64,000 nucleotides of DNA from Synaphobranchus kaupii (taxonomy: Eukaryota; Chordata; Actinopteri; Anguilliformes; Synaphobranchidae), in contig CM056383.1 in assembly GCA_029718625.1 (NCBI GenBank), positions 67,675,758-67,739,757 on the forward strand. The letters are read 5' to 3'. A program made the position numbers and the translations under genes. Numbering within the stretch: the stretch's first letter is position 1; every line of letters begins with the position of its first letter. This document shows positions 46,678 to 61,186 of the stretch, piece by piece. The notes under the pieces were generated by a model. That model did not search any database, was not told the origin of the DNA, and was given only the letters and a program-made list of their open reading frames with translations.

Positions 46678-49600
46678 ACCTAACCAATTCTGTTTCATGT
46701 GTAAAAATGAATGGCAGCCTGGTCTTCCGCATGGTCCGAGTTGCACAGAAAAGAGTCGGGTCTGCCTCACTAGAATATTCGCGATGGGTGACTGTGGCCG
46801 GTCACCTTCCAGTCTGCAAACAACGGTGATTACTTGGCCTTTGAGGTTAAGCATTTCCTCAGTTGACAGGGCTCCCCTAAACACTAACTGTGCCAATTTT
46901 TCTAAAGAGAGAAGTTGGCTCATGAATATTTAACGTGGTTTTTTTGGGTGCCTAACCACTCGCGACTCGGGGATAAAGGTTACGTCTCGTGTGTGGGCGG
47001 GGGGGGGGGGGGGGGGGTGTGTTGAAGGAGAGACTCTACACAGATTGACTTACCCTCAGTGTGATACCGGCTTTATCGGCTTTGCACGCGGCTTAATTGG
47101 GAGTGTAAGCAGCCCGATCGCTAATGATGGGCCTGTGTTCTCCGTCGATAAGAGCACTTTCCCCATGGCACAGAGGCTTGTGAACTTACCCGTGGAATTC
47201 GCCCTTTAATTGCGGCAGTCTGAACGCTTAGAAAGTTTAGATTATCAGGCCAAGCTGCGTAGCGACGGGATAGAGCGACTGTGCCTCGCTCTCTGCCCTC
47301 CCGAGCCTTGTGTCGATCGCTTCGTTTAGCCGATAAATACAAACAAATATTGTGATTTGACTTTATTTGTCACGTTTTGCAGTCTCGTCTGCTTAAAAAC
47401 CCAAAAGGCAGAATTCAATCTGCGGGATGATGAAGGAACGCAAAGGATAAAAAAATTACTCTCTTCCGTCACTGTCAAAATCTTATTGCAGTCCGTCTAT
47501 TGGAAGCCGCACCTAATAAAGTTTGCTTATTTAAGGGAGTGGTTGAAATACCCGATAATACCAACTGGGCTCTCCTGCACCAAGGTTACCTCACCATTCA
47601 CAGGAATATGACGCATGCCTTTATTGCTGTGTGTTACGTTGCATTTTCAACAACACTTTCACAAAGTGCTTTACAGCACCCGGAGCACCAGTTCAGTCCT
47701 GCTTCCTCCTAAGAATGCAGCTTTCAATGTATTCAATGCCTGCTTTCACTGTAGCAGCCACTGTATTGAGTTTAGGCACAGAAAAGTTGAAGCAGAACTT
47801 CTACATTTTAAAATAATTTCTCTTGAACAGTCTCCCTTTATGGCAGTTAGGTCGTTGCATTTCTGACTTGGAAACTTTTTATGCATGAAATGGAAAAAAA
47901 CCTCCTCATGAATCTCACTTCTTAAAGCGATTCAAGGTGCCTGGATGATTCAGAATAATATAAAAGTCCATAATATTTATTTATTTATTTCTTATCCTTT
48001 ATTTTTACAGGTAGTCTGAGGGATACTTTTTAATGCATGCTAAAATATGTATAATTTATTACAATTTGAATATGTAAATGGGGTATTGTTCGTACATTTT
48101 CCGATATGCTCCATATTTAGATATGTATTAAATATGTATTCCTTATATTTGGGTTACGAATATGAGGCGACCTGTTTTTAATACCCTGAATTTCAATGAC
48201 CGTATTTGTGAAAGTGCAGATTATTACAATTGAGTGACCCCCTTCATCTTGGCAATTATCTGTTCCAGGTTCCACTTGGGCTATCTGTGCGAGTACTGGA
48301 GGCTATTACCAATGGCACTGCAGAAGCTTTGAAAAGCAGGACTCCAAAAAGTGTTATTAGCATGTAAATGGATACATGGAATATTGCTGATTCGGTTCCT
48401 GTCGATCTGGAGCCGTAAGCAGGGTGAAGGCGATGACTCCTAACGAGAGCGGAGGCTTACGCGATGACAGCCGCACGGCCACGCGGCCCGTTTAAGTTGC
48501 CCTAATCTTTTAGAGACGGCTTTTAAAAAATGGGTATGTTGCCAGTGGCCCGCTGACCAGCGCATCTGCGGTGGATCAATGTCGGTGATTAGAAAGCTTC
48601 TGTGCTTCTGAAATCTATAGGTACCGCATTAGCTTAAATCGATGCCATTGTATTTGATATCGTACACTTTGCTAAGAATTAAAACGGAGTGCTAATCAAG
48701 GAACTGAGCCACACATATAGGATGAATTATGAATAAACATTATGATTACAGTAAAAATGAAAGCCAATTCAAAGTGATATAAACTGCACTATACTACTAT
48801 ATAGCCATGTAATAGAAAAAAAAAAAAAGAAAAAAAAATTTAATAATAAAATAATAACCATACAATGTACCTGATGCCAACAGGATAGTGTAATGTTATT
48901 TCTATTTCTGCAAGTCCTCTTCTGCAAACACTTAAGTGGGATATCCAGACTCAAAGGCGACATTGGCAGCTCGACTTACACAGAACAAGAAACGTTAGCA
49001 TCCTAAACTGATGTTTACACATAGTAGTTGGGGATATTGTATTTTTATCATGTGTTCATAGACATACAGACAATAAGCTATGTAGTTTATGAAATATTTA
49101 TAACCTCCAACCGTGCTAGTCACTTGTTAACAAAAAGCATCGTTTGAAAGGTAATCTGGGCTGCATTTTGATCCAATTGAACACATTCCCTTCCCTTTCT
49201 TCCTTCCGTTGAGTGAGCTGTTTGTAGCAAGCAAATTTAACAGGTGCTCTGCAAGGGAGGATCGACGACAAACGAATCAGAACTGAACTGAACGACCCTT
49301 GCAACCGATATAGGAAGTGCTGCCCCGTAGAGTTGAAACGTGACCGTGTGGAGCATTGCATTGTGGGATTCCCTTCTTGCTGGAAGCTTGCATTGTGTAC
49401 CCTTGGTGGAAGGGAGGATAAACCAGGGAGCAAGGGAATATAATTACTCCCTCCCCTTTCTGAAATTGTAACCGAATCACACTTGGTGTGGCTGCCATAT
49501 TTCATCCTGGCATTTTGGGGATTCCCCCCTTGAAGCAAGGGAAGGGAACGACAGGAAGAAAGGATCAATTTGGATCTGAATACAGCCCATGAAACTTTGC

Positions 49601-52600
49601 TGGACATAAATTAACCTCGTTTTCACTCACTCTCTGTATCTGCTGCATTTAGTTTCACTGTCAGCAGTGGTTTGATATCAAGAACGACCAAAATATAATC
49701 AAATATGGCAAATATAATAGTACCTTCTTATTCCCGCTAACTGTACTAATTATATTATGCACACCAACAGAACTTATTATGAAAAATATTTCTCAATTAA
49801 ATAATGATCTTTTTCTGCAGTATATAAATGAGTGCTAGCTCTGATACATGTGCTGTTTACCGTGGTAAACGTTGGGTAAACGTTGGGTAAACGTTGTGTT
49901 GAACGTTTCTTGCATTAGTCAGAAATTGATGGGAGTAAAAGCAAATGCCTTGTGAGTGAAAATAAGCAACCGAGATAAACTATAAAGAGAGGATGAAATC
50001 TGTGGCATCAATTCAAGTCTGGCGACAACGTTTCCCGATCAAACTCGTCTAAAAATTAGAATTAGCCCTTTACTTTGTATTCGCTCCCCAGGATATTTGA
50101 ATACTGACTTGAATAAATGTGTTATGGAAACATGGCACGCAAATGGTGATGTATGATTGGTTGAGAGCCGTTTGCGCTGTTGTTTTTGTTTAACTGTGAA
50201 ACGTGTCCTGTGGTTGTTTGTAACCGTGCTGTCATTCTGACTGAGAGAGACTGAGTGCTCCCATCAAAGGCTCCCGTCGTCGTCGTTGTTGGCTACGCTC
50301 CAGAATCGTCTGCCATTTAAAAGCGCAGTGTTTTGCTTATTCCAATTTATTTCACAATTTATTTTTTTATCGGTAAGGCTTTATTATTATTTTTTTCTCC
50401 TGATATATCCTTGATGCAAGATTGCTTTTAAATGCATTTCTCATCTCCTTTTCAAAGAGAAACCATAAAAAAATTACATTTGCACTCGCAGCTAGATATG
50501 ATTTACCTATCGGCAGTAACAGAATTAATTTTTTTATTAACGGCTTAAAAAGCAAATTGAGACATCAAGTGCATTCACCGTTAGTTTCGACATCACCTAC
50601 GGGCATTCGCCATTAGTTTGTCATTGGGAACATATGTTTGTATAATGTCCCTGACAAATATATCCTCTTTATGGTGATCACATCAATATACAAATGCACT
50701 TACCAGGAAAAGGCAGAGTTTTTGTTGATTGATACGTTCAGTGTATTTGCATATTCAGTGGAAATATATTTTGCATAACCGGGTGATGAAATATATTTCA
50801 TGCATCTATAATACATTGCAGTGCATTCATCAATGTATTGATGTGTACTCGGCACGTCTCTTGGGTCTTTGCCCATGAGGCACAAGAAGAGGTGAACTCA
50901 TGCTAGTTTACCATGGTGAGAAAAATGAGTTAAAAGCCGCTCAAAATTGGGGGTGTGGGTCAATGGTTCCCGTGGAAACCGCATCCTATTCCCTGTTGGT
51001 GTTTCATTCAAGGTTTGGTTAACAAAGGGTGTAGAATAGAATCTTTAAGGAACTATTGTTGAACATACTGCCCTAACAGTGCCTTAATGGAGGGGGGGGG
51101 GGGGGGGGTTTGTCTTGGATCTGGATAAGGGGAGGGGTTTCATGCGATTTGCTAGTGGGGGAGCGGGGTTGAGGGGGGGGTTTGGATTGGTGATGAAGAA
51201 AATGGGGATAGCCGAAAATACATGCCAAACCCGCCAATGTCAAAACAACACCTTACCAGCATCGGGGGATGTGGAGCAGAGAGAGGGGGAGGACACAGAG
51301 CGGAGAGACACAAGGTAACCTTTCCTTTTTGTACCAATTACAAAACTAAAACTGGCTTGTGGCTGCAGAGCTCTGAGACCTGCTGTCTTTCAAATTTGAG
51401 AAAAATAAAACATAGATTGCCCTTGAAAATGTGAAAGCTGAGTCACTATTTAATAACACGTGACTAATAACTAATTAGTAATGTGTAGTACTCAAATAAT
51501 GAGATACCACATCTACAGTTTCCATCATAGGACTGGTGTATTTCTTGATTACTTGACGTGACCAATTTTCAGGTTCAATCGATTTGAATCTCCCAAACCT
51601 GCTTGTGTTGCTAGAGAGTGGATTAAAATAGTGCGTTTAGAAGATAACACTGCAATGTCCTTCACTGGAGGGCTTGATCTCCTCTAATGTGTGCCGTTTT
51701 CTCCTGCGATTTCTCCTCGCTTCTTGACTTCTGTGTAAATATGTTAAGGTCTGACCCAATATAAAGTGTGGCTGTGGTGTGTCTGTACCCAGCACTGACA
51801 TAATTTGTTCTGAATATTCTATTGTTAACTGTAATAATTAATAATTAATTATTAGACCATATTTCTTTCTGAAAATACTATTAACGTAAGTGTAATGCCA
51901 GATGCTAAGAAAGGTCTGATCACAAAAATAAGAAAAAAAATTAATATGTTGCTAATTCTGGCCAGACACACTTTACAACAGCGTTTATAAATCATAACTA
52001 ATATAAGTTCCATTGTGACTTCGTCCTTTTGAGTCAATGAACCAACATCAGACCTGGTGCACACTTTCAATGACACTACATTTAGAGTGGATCACGTCAA
52101 TGGATGCTTTTTGTTCCTGAAATAAAACTCTTGAGAGGAAGCCCAGATCTTTTGTCAGTGAGTCTAGGGTGAAGTTGTAATATACTTTTTACTAATTACT
52201 ATATAATTTCTAGGGCGAGGGAGTAGAGAGCAGGGAATTGCAGGGACCGTCACTTAGAGGGGGTTAATTAAACTCTTCAGGAGTCAGAAGTTTTTTTTCA
52301 ATGGAGTCCATCTGCAGCTAAGCTTTCATTATCTTTAAAAAAAATTATTATTTTTTTTTTTTTAAATCTTTCTTTAAAAAAAAAAAAAAAATCTTTTTTT
52401 TTTTCCCCCCTGTGCAGTCCTACTGAATGTAAACATAGGTGTACATCAGAAATAACGGCGAGTGCAGAATTACACATTGCACAGAATTACACATTGCGTG
52501 AAATTAAAGATGTCGATGTCCCGGGTGCTCGCGCCGTGAAAGAAATGGCTTGCCGAGGCAAAACGAGGCTATAAAAAGATAATGATGGCATATTGATTGG

Positions 52601-55600
52601 GAGGCGGGTTTGCCTTGTGTCTCTCTCTCTCCCGGCGGGACTGCCGCTCAACATTGGCCCCACCCCTAGGCCCCGCCCTCTCCTCGGTCCCTTTGCTCAA
52701 CATCGCCCGATCTGGCGATCCCAAGAGCGCTGACAGGACCCCGGTCTGAGTTCACATCCCAGCTCTAGCCAGTCCGCCTGGGATCTGAACTCACCCTATA
52801 GCTCCAGGTTCTTGATTGTAGCTGTGGGGGGGCGGCGGCGCCGGGCGAGCGGGTCTCTTCCTCGGCCAATGGGGAGCCCTGTAGGTGAAACCGCTGCTGA
52901 GGGTGAGTGGCACATCTTAGCGAGGGCTAGCACAACACAACAGCACTTACAGGAAGCCCCGCCCCCTAGAACTGGCCCCTCCCAGCCGACCTGAACCCGA
53001 TCAGTGGTGTGTGTCAGAGCCCCGCCCACCCACAGGACTGGCATGTACTTTCGATCTGTGGACCGTGATTGGATCATAATCAGCCTGGTTCAATGGGAAG
53101 CATTTTTTGTGTGGAGAGGATCTCTGGCCTGGCTTGAACAGGTTTGGCAGAATGGTTCTTTCGGCATATGTAAGAATATGCATATGATATTCCCTCATAT
53201 CAATCTGTCAATCCAATGAGTCATTCAGGCTAATTTACTCTCACCCCAGATTAATAATTGAATCCCCACAGAAATTATTATTCTAAAACGTGTGCTTAAA
53301 TTTAAACTCTTACTCACTCTGAGCAATTTGGCCTTCACATACAACAGTGCAATAATTGATCACCCATTACTAAAAATACATATTCATAAAGTCTTCATGA
53401 AACATTAATACACTTTAATGGCCGCAGCAAAAATGTATAGATCATTGAGAAGCATTTGTACAAGAATTTGAAGAATTTTTGGAAGTTTTGAATTTTTTGA
53501 AGGTTTGCACAATTAGTTATTTCAGAGTATAGCAAGCTCCAAATAAAGGATTGCTCTCTTTAATAATTTTGTTTAGTTTTGCTGGGTGGCTGAACCAGGG
53601 CTAGACTGATAAAACTGAAATGGTTTCTCGTATTCTATTTATTTGTTTATTTTTTTTAATAATAATTAATCACTAGACTTCTGGAATACCTTATTCTTTC
53701 TTCGACACCAAACACTTTTGGAGCCAATGACATTTCTCAAAATTTCCACCTTAACTGATCAATAGATTTGCTAATCCACCAATCCACTTCCAGTTTAGTG
53801 CCATCGGCGTTAGTGTCCATAAGGTATCCACAAAGGGGATTTATCTGTCTTAAGGTAGTCATTTACAGTTTATCGACTTACACATTTTCTGCCATTTACA
53901 GACATCGACTAAGGTTCTACCATCTGGACGAGCCTTCTTTTGATGGTTTTGTTTCATTGTGACTCATTATCCTTTCAAATCGCTGGTCTCTTTTGGGTTG
54001 CCGTCGAAAACCAAACGCAGACCTGAATGAAAATCGCTTGGATGGCCGTGCAGGAAATATTAGGTGGCCCTCGTCAAAGCTTACCTTCCTAATGAACAAG
54101 GCCACTTAGTACGCCACTTAGTACCTGGAAGCCTCATTGTGTTCTTATTAAGCTCCCTCACAGAGGACAATACTTCAGTCCTCATTTAGTGAATTAAAGA
54201 GGTGCATCAAAATCGTATTTACGGCTGTCCTGCATATTAAACATGGACGCCTTTTAATGTCGGCTCACACCACTGGTGATTGCGAGCCTGAATTCTCCCC
54301 ACATTCACCGGTTATGTAACTAATTGAAGGCGGGTTCATTTTCCATTTCCCTCCTCCAAATCCTCCCTGCCTTATGTTGGGAAATCTATGCAGCAGGCAA
54401 AAAAAAAAGATAGGTTATGGAGTAGCACTGAAGTGCCCACCCCCCAAAAAAAGCTAGCCCAAGGGTGATGAGCCCTGGGGGGAGCAGAGTTATCGATGGG
54501 CTTGATACCGCATCAAACGGGTGGCTTTACGCCCGGAGGCCGTTCTCGAGTGGTTGTGACAGCACATCAGAACGCTGGTTTAGCAGCCAATAGCATCCAG
54601 TCTCTGATTGGAATGGATTAAATACATGAATCTGCGGGTTGAACTCCGAAGCCTCTTTTACCAATAAAGTGCTTCTCTTACACGCCCCTTCCCAACCCCC
54701 TGTCCCACATACACACACGATATGGCCTTCATGCTTGGAACAACTCATATCCCAATATGTCTGTTTTAATTGTTTTTTTTATTTTTTTCATCTTCCCTTA
54801 GTGATTTAACTCGGGTATGCATTGCAATGAGCAGCATAAAATAACAATTAAACATAAGTCATATAATTTAAGCAGCTCCCGCCACAGCTGCTTTTATTAT
54901 AGATTAATACTACAAATTAAAATGGTAATCAGACTGTAGAGAGTAGAACGTAACCCTGGTAATAAACAGTCACCTTGCCATGATGTATATTTGTCTTTAT
55001 GGATTTCAGGAAAACTTGGTCCAGGAAACTTATGGAACGGGGTTTTCATTCCGTCAATGTAGAAAGGCTGGCTATGACTCCCAGCATATTGTCCTCTGAA
55101 ATATATATATATATTTTTTTGTTTACCATCTGAAGAACCACTTTGGTTTAGAATTAACTAATATGTGTTAACAAGTGTGTATTCCAGTGCGGTATAAAAA
55201 TGAGTTTATTAGATTCTGAAGGAAGGCTCAGCGATCACCTTTGAACATTGACGGCTCATGGAATAAGAGACAGAACCTCACCTTTGAACCAGTTAACATT
55301 CTTAATGGTTTTCGGTTGTTTTGCTTGGTTAACAGTCAAGCAATTAATTATCTGACTAATCTGTTTCGGCTAATTACCTTTCAGTGAATTGTATCTTGCT
55401 CTTTATATTTGTAGCATGACATTACATCACATATCTCTGGATTATTTCACCATGTAGATAGAGTAAGTTACAAATGTAAACAAATTTGTGCTAATGGCCA
55501 ACGAATCAGATGTGCAGATTTTCAGAGTAGTATTTTCATTGCTCGTATGGAAATATGTAACAATGGAGGACGTTCCTGCTTGAAAAGAAAGTGTTTTTTG

Positions 55601-55935
55601 CATGATGCTACCATGAGACACCATTTGACTTGGGTTATTCAGCTAAGTGGCAAGGTTCATAATCAAGTGGGAACATCTAGACCCGGTTGAAAGCAATGAT
55701 CGGTTATAACGCAAGATCTATTGCAAGCTTGTGAGCAGCTACTACTTCTGAGAGAGTCAGGTGTGTGGTTATGTAGAACTGCATCCAGGTTTTGAGGTTG
55801 CTTCTGCATTTAGCAGTTTTTTGATGAGGCACTCATACCCTGTATATACTGTGGCATTGGTGCTTTTAACCACTATGGATGTACTACTGCAAACCTGAGT
55901 AAGATCCTGTAAAATGTCATGTTTATGACTTCGGT
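46678..55935. other. No gene recognised, 9.3 kb
   Basis: AT-rich with G runs (46998-47016, 51092-51109), A/T runs (48817-48836, 52337-52412), and a stretch at 49270-49600 that may be an old TIR element ending ggatctgaatacagccca. Open frames are short and without motifs. Probably intron of vwc2l or intergenic. Confidence 0.5.
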
Positions 55936-56870
55936 TTAACCTCTTAATGCCAAACGCCCCCTAGCGGTCACGCCGGCGTGACGGAAATTATTACATTATA
56001 CATTTCATTAATTTAATAATATATAATAAACTGCTCACCTCAATATTTTGATTAAATATCCTTAAGATATATCCATTCCTTCTGGGAAAGTGGTTTTTAA
56101 GCCCAAAACGTCGGGATAAAACTTCGTAAATAACGTTGGAAACTCGGACCTAATTCTCAAACATGTATTGCGGCTTGATGTCACACCATAAACAATGTGC
56201 TGGTAAACTGTTCTGCTTAATTGTATTTCACAAAACTTTGGTTTGAAAAATCATTATACCTTTAGGCTTCAAGAAAAAATACTTTAAAACTTTCATACGG
56301 CTGTACATTATTTTTTTCCAATTTTAAACCGACTTGTGCTTTTTTGCACTTGATTACGACTCGTTCGGCTGTGTTCACTTTGGCGTTGTGAAACTCAGCC
56401 AGTTTCTGGAGTACCAATCCCATGGCTTAGTATATGTTAGCCAGAGTAGTTTTGAACATGCTTGCAGAGATTTATGCAAAACCGTCGTCAATTGGGTGTA
56501 TTTCTTTGACTGATAGCACAATAGGCCTATCTGAAGTGGGAAAAACCGTCTTCCACCCGCCTCCACTCTGAGTATTATTAGCTTTCCATTGGGTTTTAAA
56601 ACTGTCTGTCAAATATTCCAGGAAATAGCCAAGACTCTTATCTTTGAAACAAGCCGGCTATTGAATACAATAGCCGTCGTAAAAAAGGAAATCGAGCCGT
56701 GCGTATGAGGAAGTGGCGAGCCACGCGTAATTATCGAACCAAAATGGCGCAGTGTTTTTACCTTGTAGCGTAGCTCGCTACATTCCGTTTAGCAAAGCAC
56801 AATTAATTAGGTAAGGCCCGCAGTTACATTTTTTACTTTAGAGTATTTTTGATACAGTTTTTGTGTAGTT

Positions 56871-57014
56871 ATGTCGAGATTTTTGAGGCGTTTATCCGTG
56901 CACCAAGTGCTAGACGAACTGGATAAGCCAGAAGATGTTTTTGCCGAGGGAGACTCATCCTGTCTCAGTGACGCTGAATCCACTGATGACCGAGATGATG
57001 TTGCTGACATGTAA
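56871..57014 (+). pseudogene. N-terminal exon of piggyBac-like transposase (relic)
   Basis: A 47-codon frame starting MSRFLRRLSVHQVLDELD, followed by an acidic stretch (EGDSSCLSDAESTDDRDD). It ends at AT|gtaagt, a consensus donor whose taa also closes the frame. A basic start, a 'VLDEL' helix and an acidic DS/SD-rich region are typical of PGBD/piggyBac N termini. Downstream transposase exons are not recognised, so no full transposase is encoded. Family assignment rests mainly on the TTAA-flanked context. Confidence 0.45.
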
Positions 57015-57584
57015 GTTGTTTTATCATACTAACAGTGTTATGCTATAAACGCATTGAATTTCGCCATGGCAGGTAACGTCGTTAGGGCTGGTGGTATTAC
57101 CGATTTTTCGATATACCAGTGTGAATTCACGCAATGCCATGCGGGTTCGTAATTACATTGTCAACTGTATTTTATTGTTTTTCATACAATTAATATTACA
57201 AATTGCACATTCCAACGGTATGATACATAATTTATGAAGTAAACTTAGGGTGTATTGGTGTAAGCATCGAAGGAAATTTAGCTGCAATGCGTGAATCCCT
57301 GTGTTTCTTCTGTGAAGCTAACTAACCTTATATACTTATGCATAAAATCGGTCCCTCTCAGCTAAATTAATATAGATAGTATTGCCTTTACAGTGGCAAG
57401 CTAGCAAGCATCCCTGTGTTTTCCTGTCTGTTTATTATAGTTTATACGAGTATTAGGAATGGAAGTGTGGTGTTGCTGATTTGCCCACAGCTTACTGTGA
57501 ACTACAGTCGACGTTCATTGCTAGGGATAGCTGCTACATTATGCGAAGGATGTGCTTTGCCTCGTCTGTTCTGTAGTGATCTTG

Positions 57585-57655
57585 ATGTCTCTGTGCGCAC
57601 TTACTGTACGTCGCTTTGGATAAAAGCGTCTGCTAAATAAATGTAATGTAATGCA
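57585..57655 (+). mobile_element. LINE2-clade/SINE 3' tail
   Basis: actgtacgtcgctttggata then aaaagcgtctgctaaataaa and atgtaatgtaatg, the 3' end shared by many fish SINEs and L2-type LINEs. The 5' extent is unclear. Confidence 0.7.
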
Positions 57656-59284
57656 AGCAAAATTACAGGTAAGCAGCTAGCTATCTATTTGTGTCTGAGA
57701 TGAGCTACTAAAACGATTTTTTTGAGTGTGAAATGGCTTCTGGAAGTGTTTAGTAAAGTCATTGTTCCACCTGAGTAAATTGTTCTGTATGCAGTACAGA
57801 AGGCTGTGCAGGTAAACAAAATGGTAATTTATGCATGGTATGAGGGAGAGAACATGATAACATGAGGGAGTACTTGTTGATTATTATTATTGTTGATTGT
57901 TGTTGTATAAGGGGGACTAATGGGTATATCAACATGGTGGACAATTCCATGGACAGGGTTAGTGGGATTTGTAATGATGCAGATTGCTCTCCTGAGGGAA
58001 TGTGTAGTCTAAATGGCTTCTGTATGAATGGTTAAATAATCTCTCCTCAACCTCCACCCCGATGTTTTGATCCTTTACCTTTTTTTGTTTTTAGTTCATT
58101 TTTTTTTAGCTTTTTGGACCCTGCCATTTTGTACTTTCTTTGTGTAAATACGGTAACTTCAGCAATTAGAGGCAAGGATCTTTTTATTTGTTACAGCAGG
58201 GGTGTTTTTATTTTTTATCTAGGAAACTGGTGGACTTTTGATTTTTTATCCACTGCACTTTTAGTAGTACACCTTAGTGCACTTGTATATAGTTGATATA
58301 TGTTTGTCATGTATAAAGTTTTGCCTCCTAAAACCCAACCCCAACGTCCCTGTCATAGGAGGTGGCAACAGAATGAAGGACATGACTGGCAAGCATTAAT
58401 GTGTAGGGAAGTTTCATACTATTCCCATTATTCATTTGAAAACCCGTTTGCACATTCCTGGACTCATTTCTGGCTAATGGGGCTCTGGTGAAATACACAA
58501 GATTCACTGTGCTGCTACATGGGTTTTGACAGCTTTTTGTAACCTTGGGTAGTTAGTTGTGTAATATGCAGAACACCAAGAACACGTCTAAAAATGAACT
58601 TTTATTGCCAATATTGACAAATTATCTCATTTTATTGTAAAAACCTAAAAAATAAATCATATTGAGACCTTTCTGGAACATTGCCATTTTTGGCACATTT
58701 GGCACCATTTGGCACCATTTGGCACCATTTGGATAACGAAAAAGGTTCACCTGAAAAAAACCCTGTAAAATTTGAATGGTTTGAGATATTGACACCAGAT
58801 TGTTACCAGAGGTAGGCAGCATATTGATGAATCAGATAGAGGAGTCATTTCCTTGATTGCATTTGTAGCTCCCCAGGTAAAAATTCTTAAACTTGAATGT
58901 AGGTACCCGTTTTTTAGTTTTTTTATATTTTCTGTACATAAATTGTTGTAGTTAAGTATCAAAAACTGGATTTCTATGAGTTCTCACTGCTTAGTCGTAA
59001 TACTGCAGGTGTCTGCTTTAATAAAAGCCAAGAACCATATTTGTACCATTTATAGTTTTTGAGATAACCACCTTTGTTTGTCACTAGTGAAAACAGGCAA
59101 AATTTGGCCTATTTTGCCCTCGGTAGGAAGAGGTTAAGGCTTAAGACTCATGTTTTGGCTACATCTGCAACAACTAAATGAAATAAAAGTGGTAAAGTCA
59201 GTATTATGTCAAGGCATTCATGTACTAGATATGACTATACATAACATGGTGTTCTTCTAACTATAAGCCAGTACAGTAGAGTAT

Positions 59285-59458
59285 TCTGGGGACAATTGTA
59301 ACAGGGGTCAATTGTAACACAACTTTTTGTTGCAATTGCCCCCAACCCTGAACACATGAAACTAGCTAGCTTGCTGGATGGAATCTCAGCTGTAGCTTGT
59401 TTCAGATTGGTGCAATTTTATTGTGTTGCAATTGCCCCCTGTTACAATTGCCCCCAGA
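59285..59458. mobile_element. Palindromic MITE with CAATTG-rich TIRs
   Basis: TCTGGGGACAATTGTAACAG at the left and its near-perfect mirror ctgttacaattgcccccaga at the right. TIRs of about 38 bp with three mismatches; total 174 bp. Confidence 0.8.
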
Positions 59459-61186
59459 ATTTCTTCAGTGGCTCCTTTAGGCACCATATCTACCATGTAT
59501 TTGGACAGATGGCATTTTGAAACAGAAAGAACTTGCAAAGAATAATGGGTGTGATAGATTACTTTGACCTTATAGCTTAAATCTCATAGCCATCCATGCT
59601 GCCGTTTCCAGTGTATTTGAGCATGCTTGTACTGTCAACATAGTGTCCACAAAATTATATTATAACAAGGCACAGGTAATAACATCTTGCCATATGAAGC
59701 TTCGGTGATATATTGCTACTGAACAGCAACTGCTACTTCTACTTCTACAACTACTAATACTATTACTACGAATAATAATAATAATACTAATACTAATAAG
59801 GCATGTTTCCCCCTCGTCATTGTAAAGCACTTTGAGTGTGAGAAAAGTGATATATAAATGCAAGTCATTATAATGATAATAATAATAATAATAACTACAG
59901 AAATAATAATCTTTAATGAGCAGATCTATACTGTTCTCTGTCACTATCAGTAAAGCAGTACAGTATATTTTCTTCTATTGGTGTTATGATGTAATCTGGG
60001 TGTGACAGAGTGGGTTGAAATATGAAGGAAAATATTCAGGGTCTTGTAAAGGATAACAGTTTTCCTGCTACAATAAAAATAGACATAATCCTCAAGCGAT
60101 ATAAAAGTCAATTACTCAAGAAATATGTGTGATGCAATTGCTGATAAAACTTACATGGTATGAAATATCAAAATGACATGTCGTTTCAGAAACCTTGCTC
60201 GTATAATTAAAAAACAAGGAATATGGATCGTTTTTAATAACATACAGAATTGCCCCAACAAGTCTAGGCTGGGGTCAATTTTGGATCTGTTTACAGCGGC
60301 GGCAAGCCTTACAAAGGAACTGATGCAGGCCTGAATTTAATAAACTACTATGCTACGGTGAATATAAATTACATCCCCGAGGTTGTTGAGTTGTACTTTC
60401 TGTGGCATCATGATAGCTTTAGCATGCTGCTTCATTCATAGTCCATTATTTGACATTACTTTACAACGCTGTGGCTCTCTCATATTCCTTTATTCACCAA
60501 GACGTATAGACCAGTAAGTAATCGGGTGACCTGTTCTTCTCAATGCCAGAGTGGATGGTAGTGTTTGGAAATTCAATTTTAAATATAATGAAGCAGAGTA
60601 TGAATTAACCCGTGGGAGTTTCTCGTGTACAAGTGTCTCTTGTTGCGAGAGAATGGAAAGGCTTCCTCTAAATGCAGCTTGTGAATGCTGCGCTCTGCGC
60701 CGGACTCTTGCCAACAGTGTAATTGCTTTTGTGTGCTTTGTTTTGGCTTCGTGCAGGTTGTACGTGCATCAGGCAAACTGCACGTTAAACTTCTGTGTTC
60801 AGGCGGGAGTGGAAATTGGTGCAGAAAAATCGGTCCAGTGGGGTACATCTCCAGAGACAGTATCGGGGTGAAGCACCGTAATTAATTTTGATTATGGCCA
60901 GTTTTTTTTTTTTTATGTTCAGTAAAAACACAGATGAGGAAAGGCCGGCCTTTAACAGCGAGTTGGAACCACTCCAACCAAACAAGTCGGCAATTGACAC
61001 GAAAACCTGAAAAAGACACCAGCTCCTGCTTGCAGTGGCCATACTTTATAAGAACAGGATTCAACCACACATTGTATCATGCAAAAGAAGAACAGTGAAT
61101 GGAGCAACAGAGCATTCAAAATCCACCGTAAAACCAAAACACCGTACAAACAAAATCTCTACTGCCACCGTGGCACTCTAAAACAG
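59459..61186. other. No gene recognised
   Basis: Includes (ATA/AAT)n runs at 59764-59800 and 59872-59896. Open frames near 60490-60870 lack motifs. Confidence 0.5.

Larger units (their letters stand above)
55936..59137 (+). mobile_element. piggyBac-like element relic, TTAA target duplication
   Basis: TTAA (55936-55939) then CCTCTTAATGCC; at the other end GGTAGGAAGAGG then TTAA (59134-59137). The terminal CCTCTT/AAGAGG is inverted. Internally there is an N-terminal exon-like ORF (56871-57014), but I could not find the catalytic DDD core. An internal LINE/SINE tail sits at 57603-57655. Reads as a non-autonomous or decayed copy. Confidence 0.6.

Noticed and set aside
58114..58491. Remaining piggyBac transposase exons
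   Set aside because: Short frames here show none of the catalytic-core features expected for PGBD proteins; not called as transposase.
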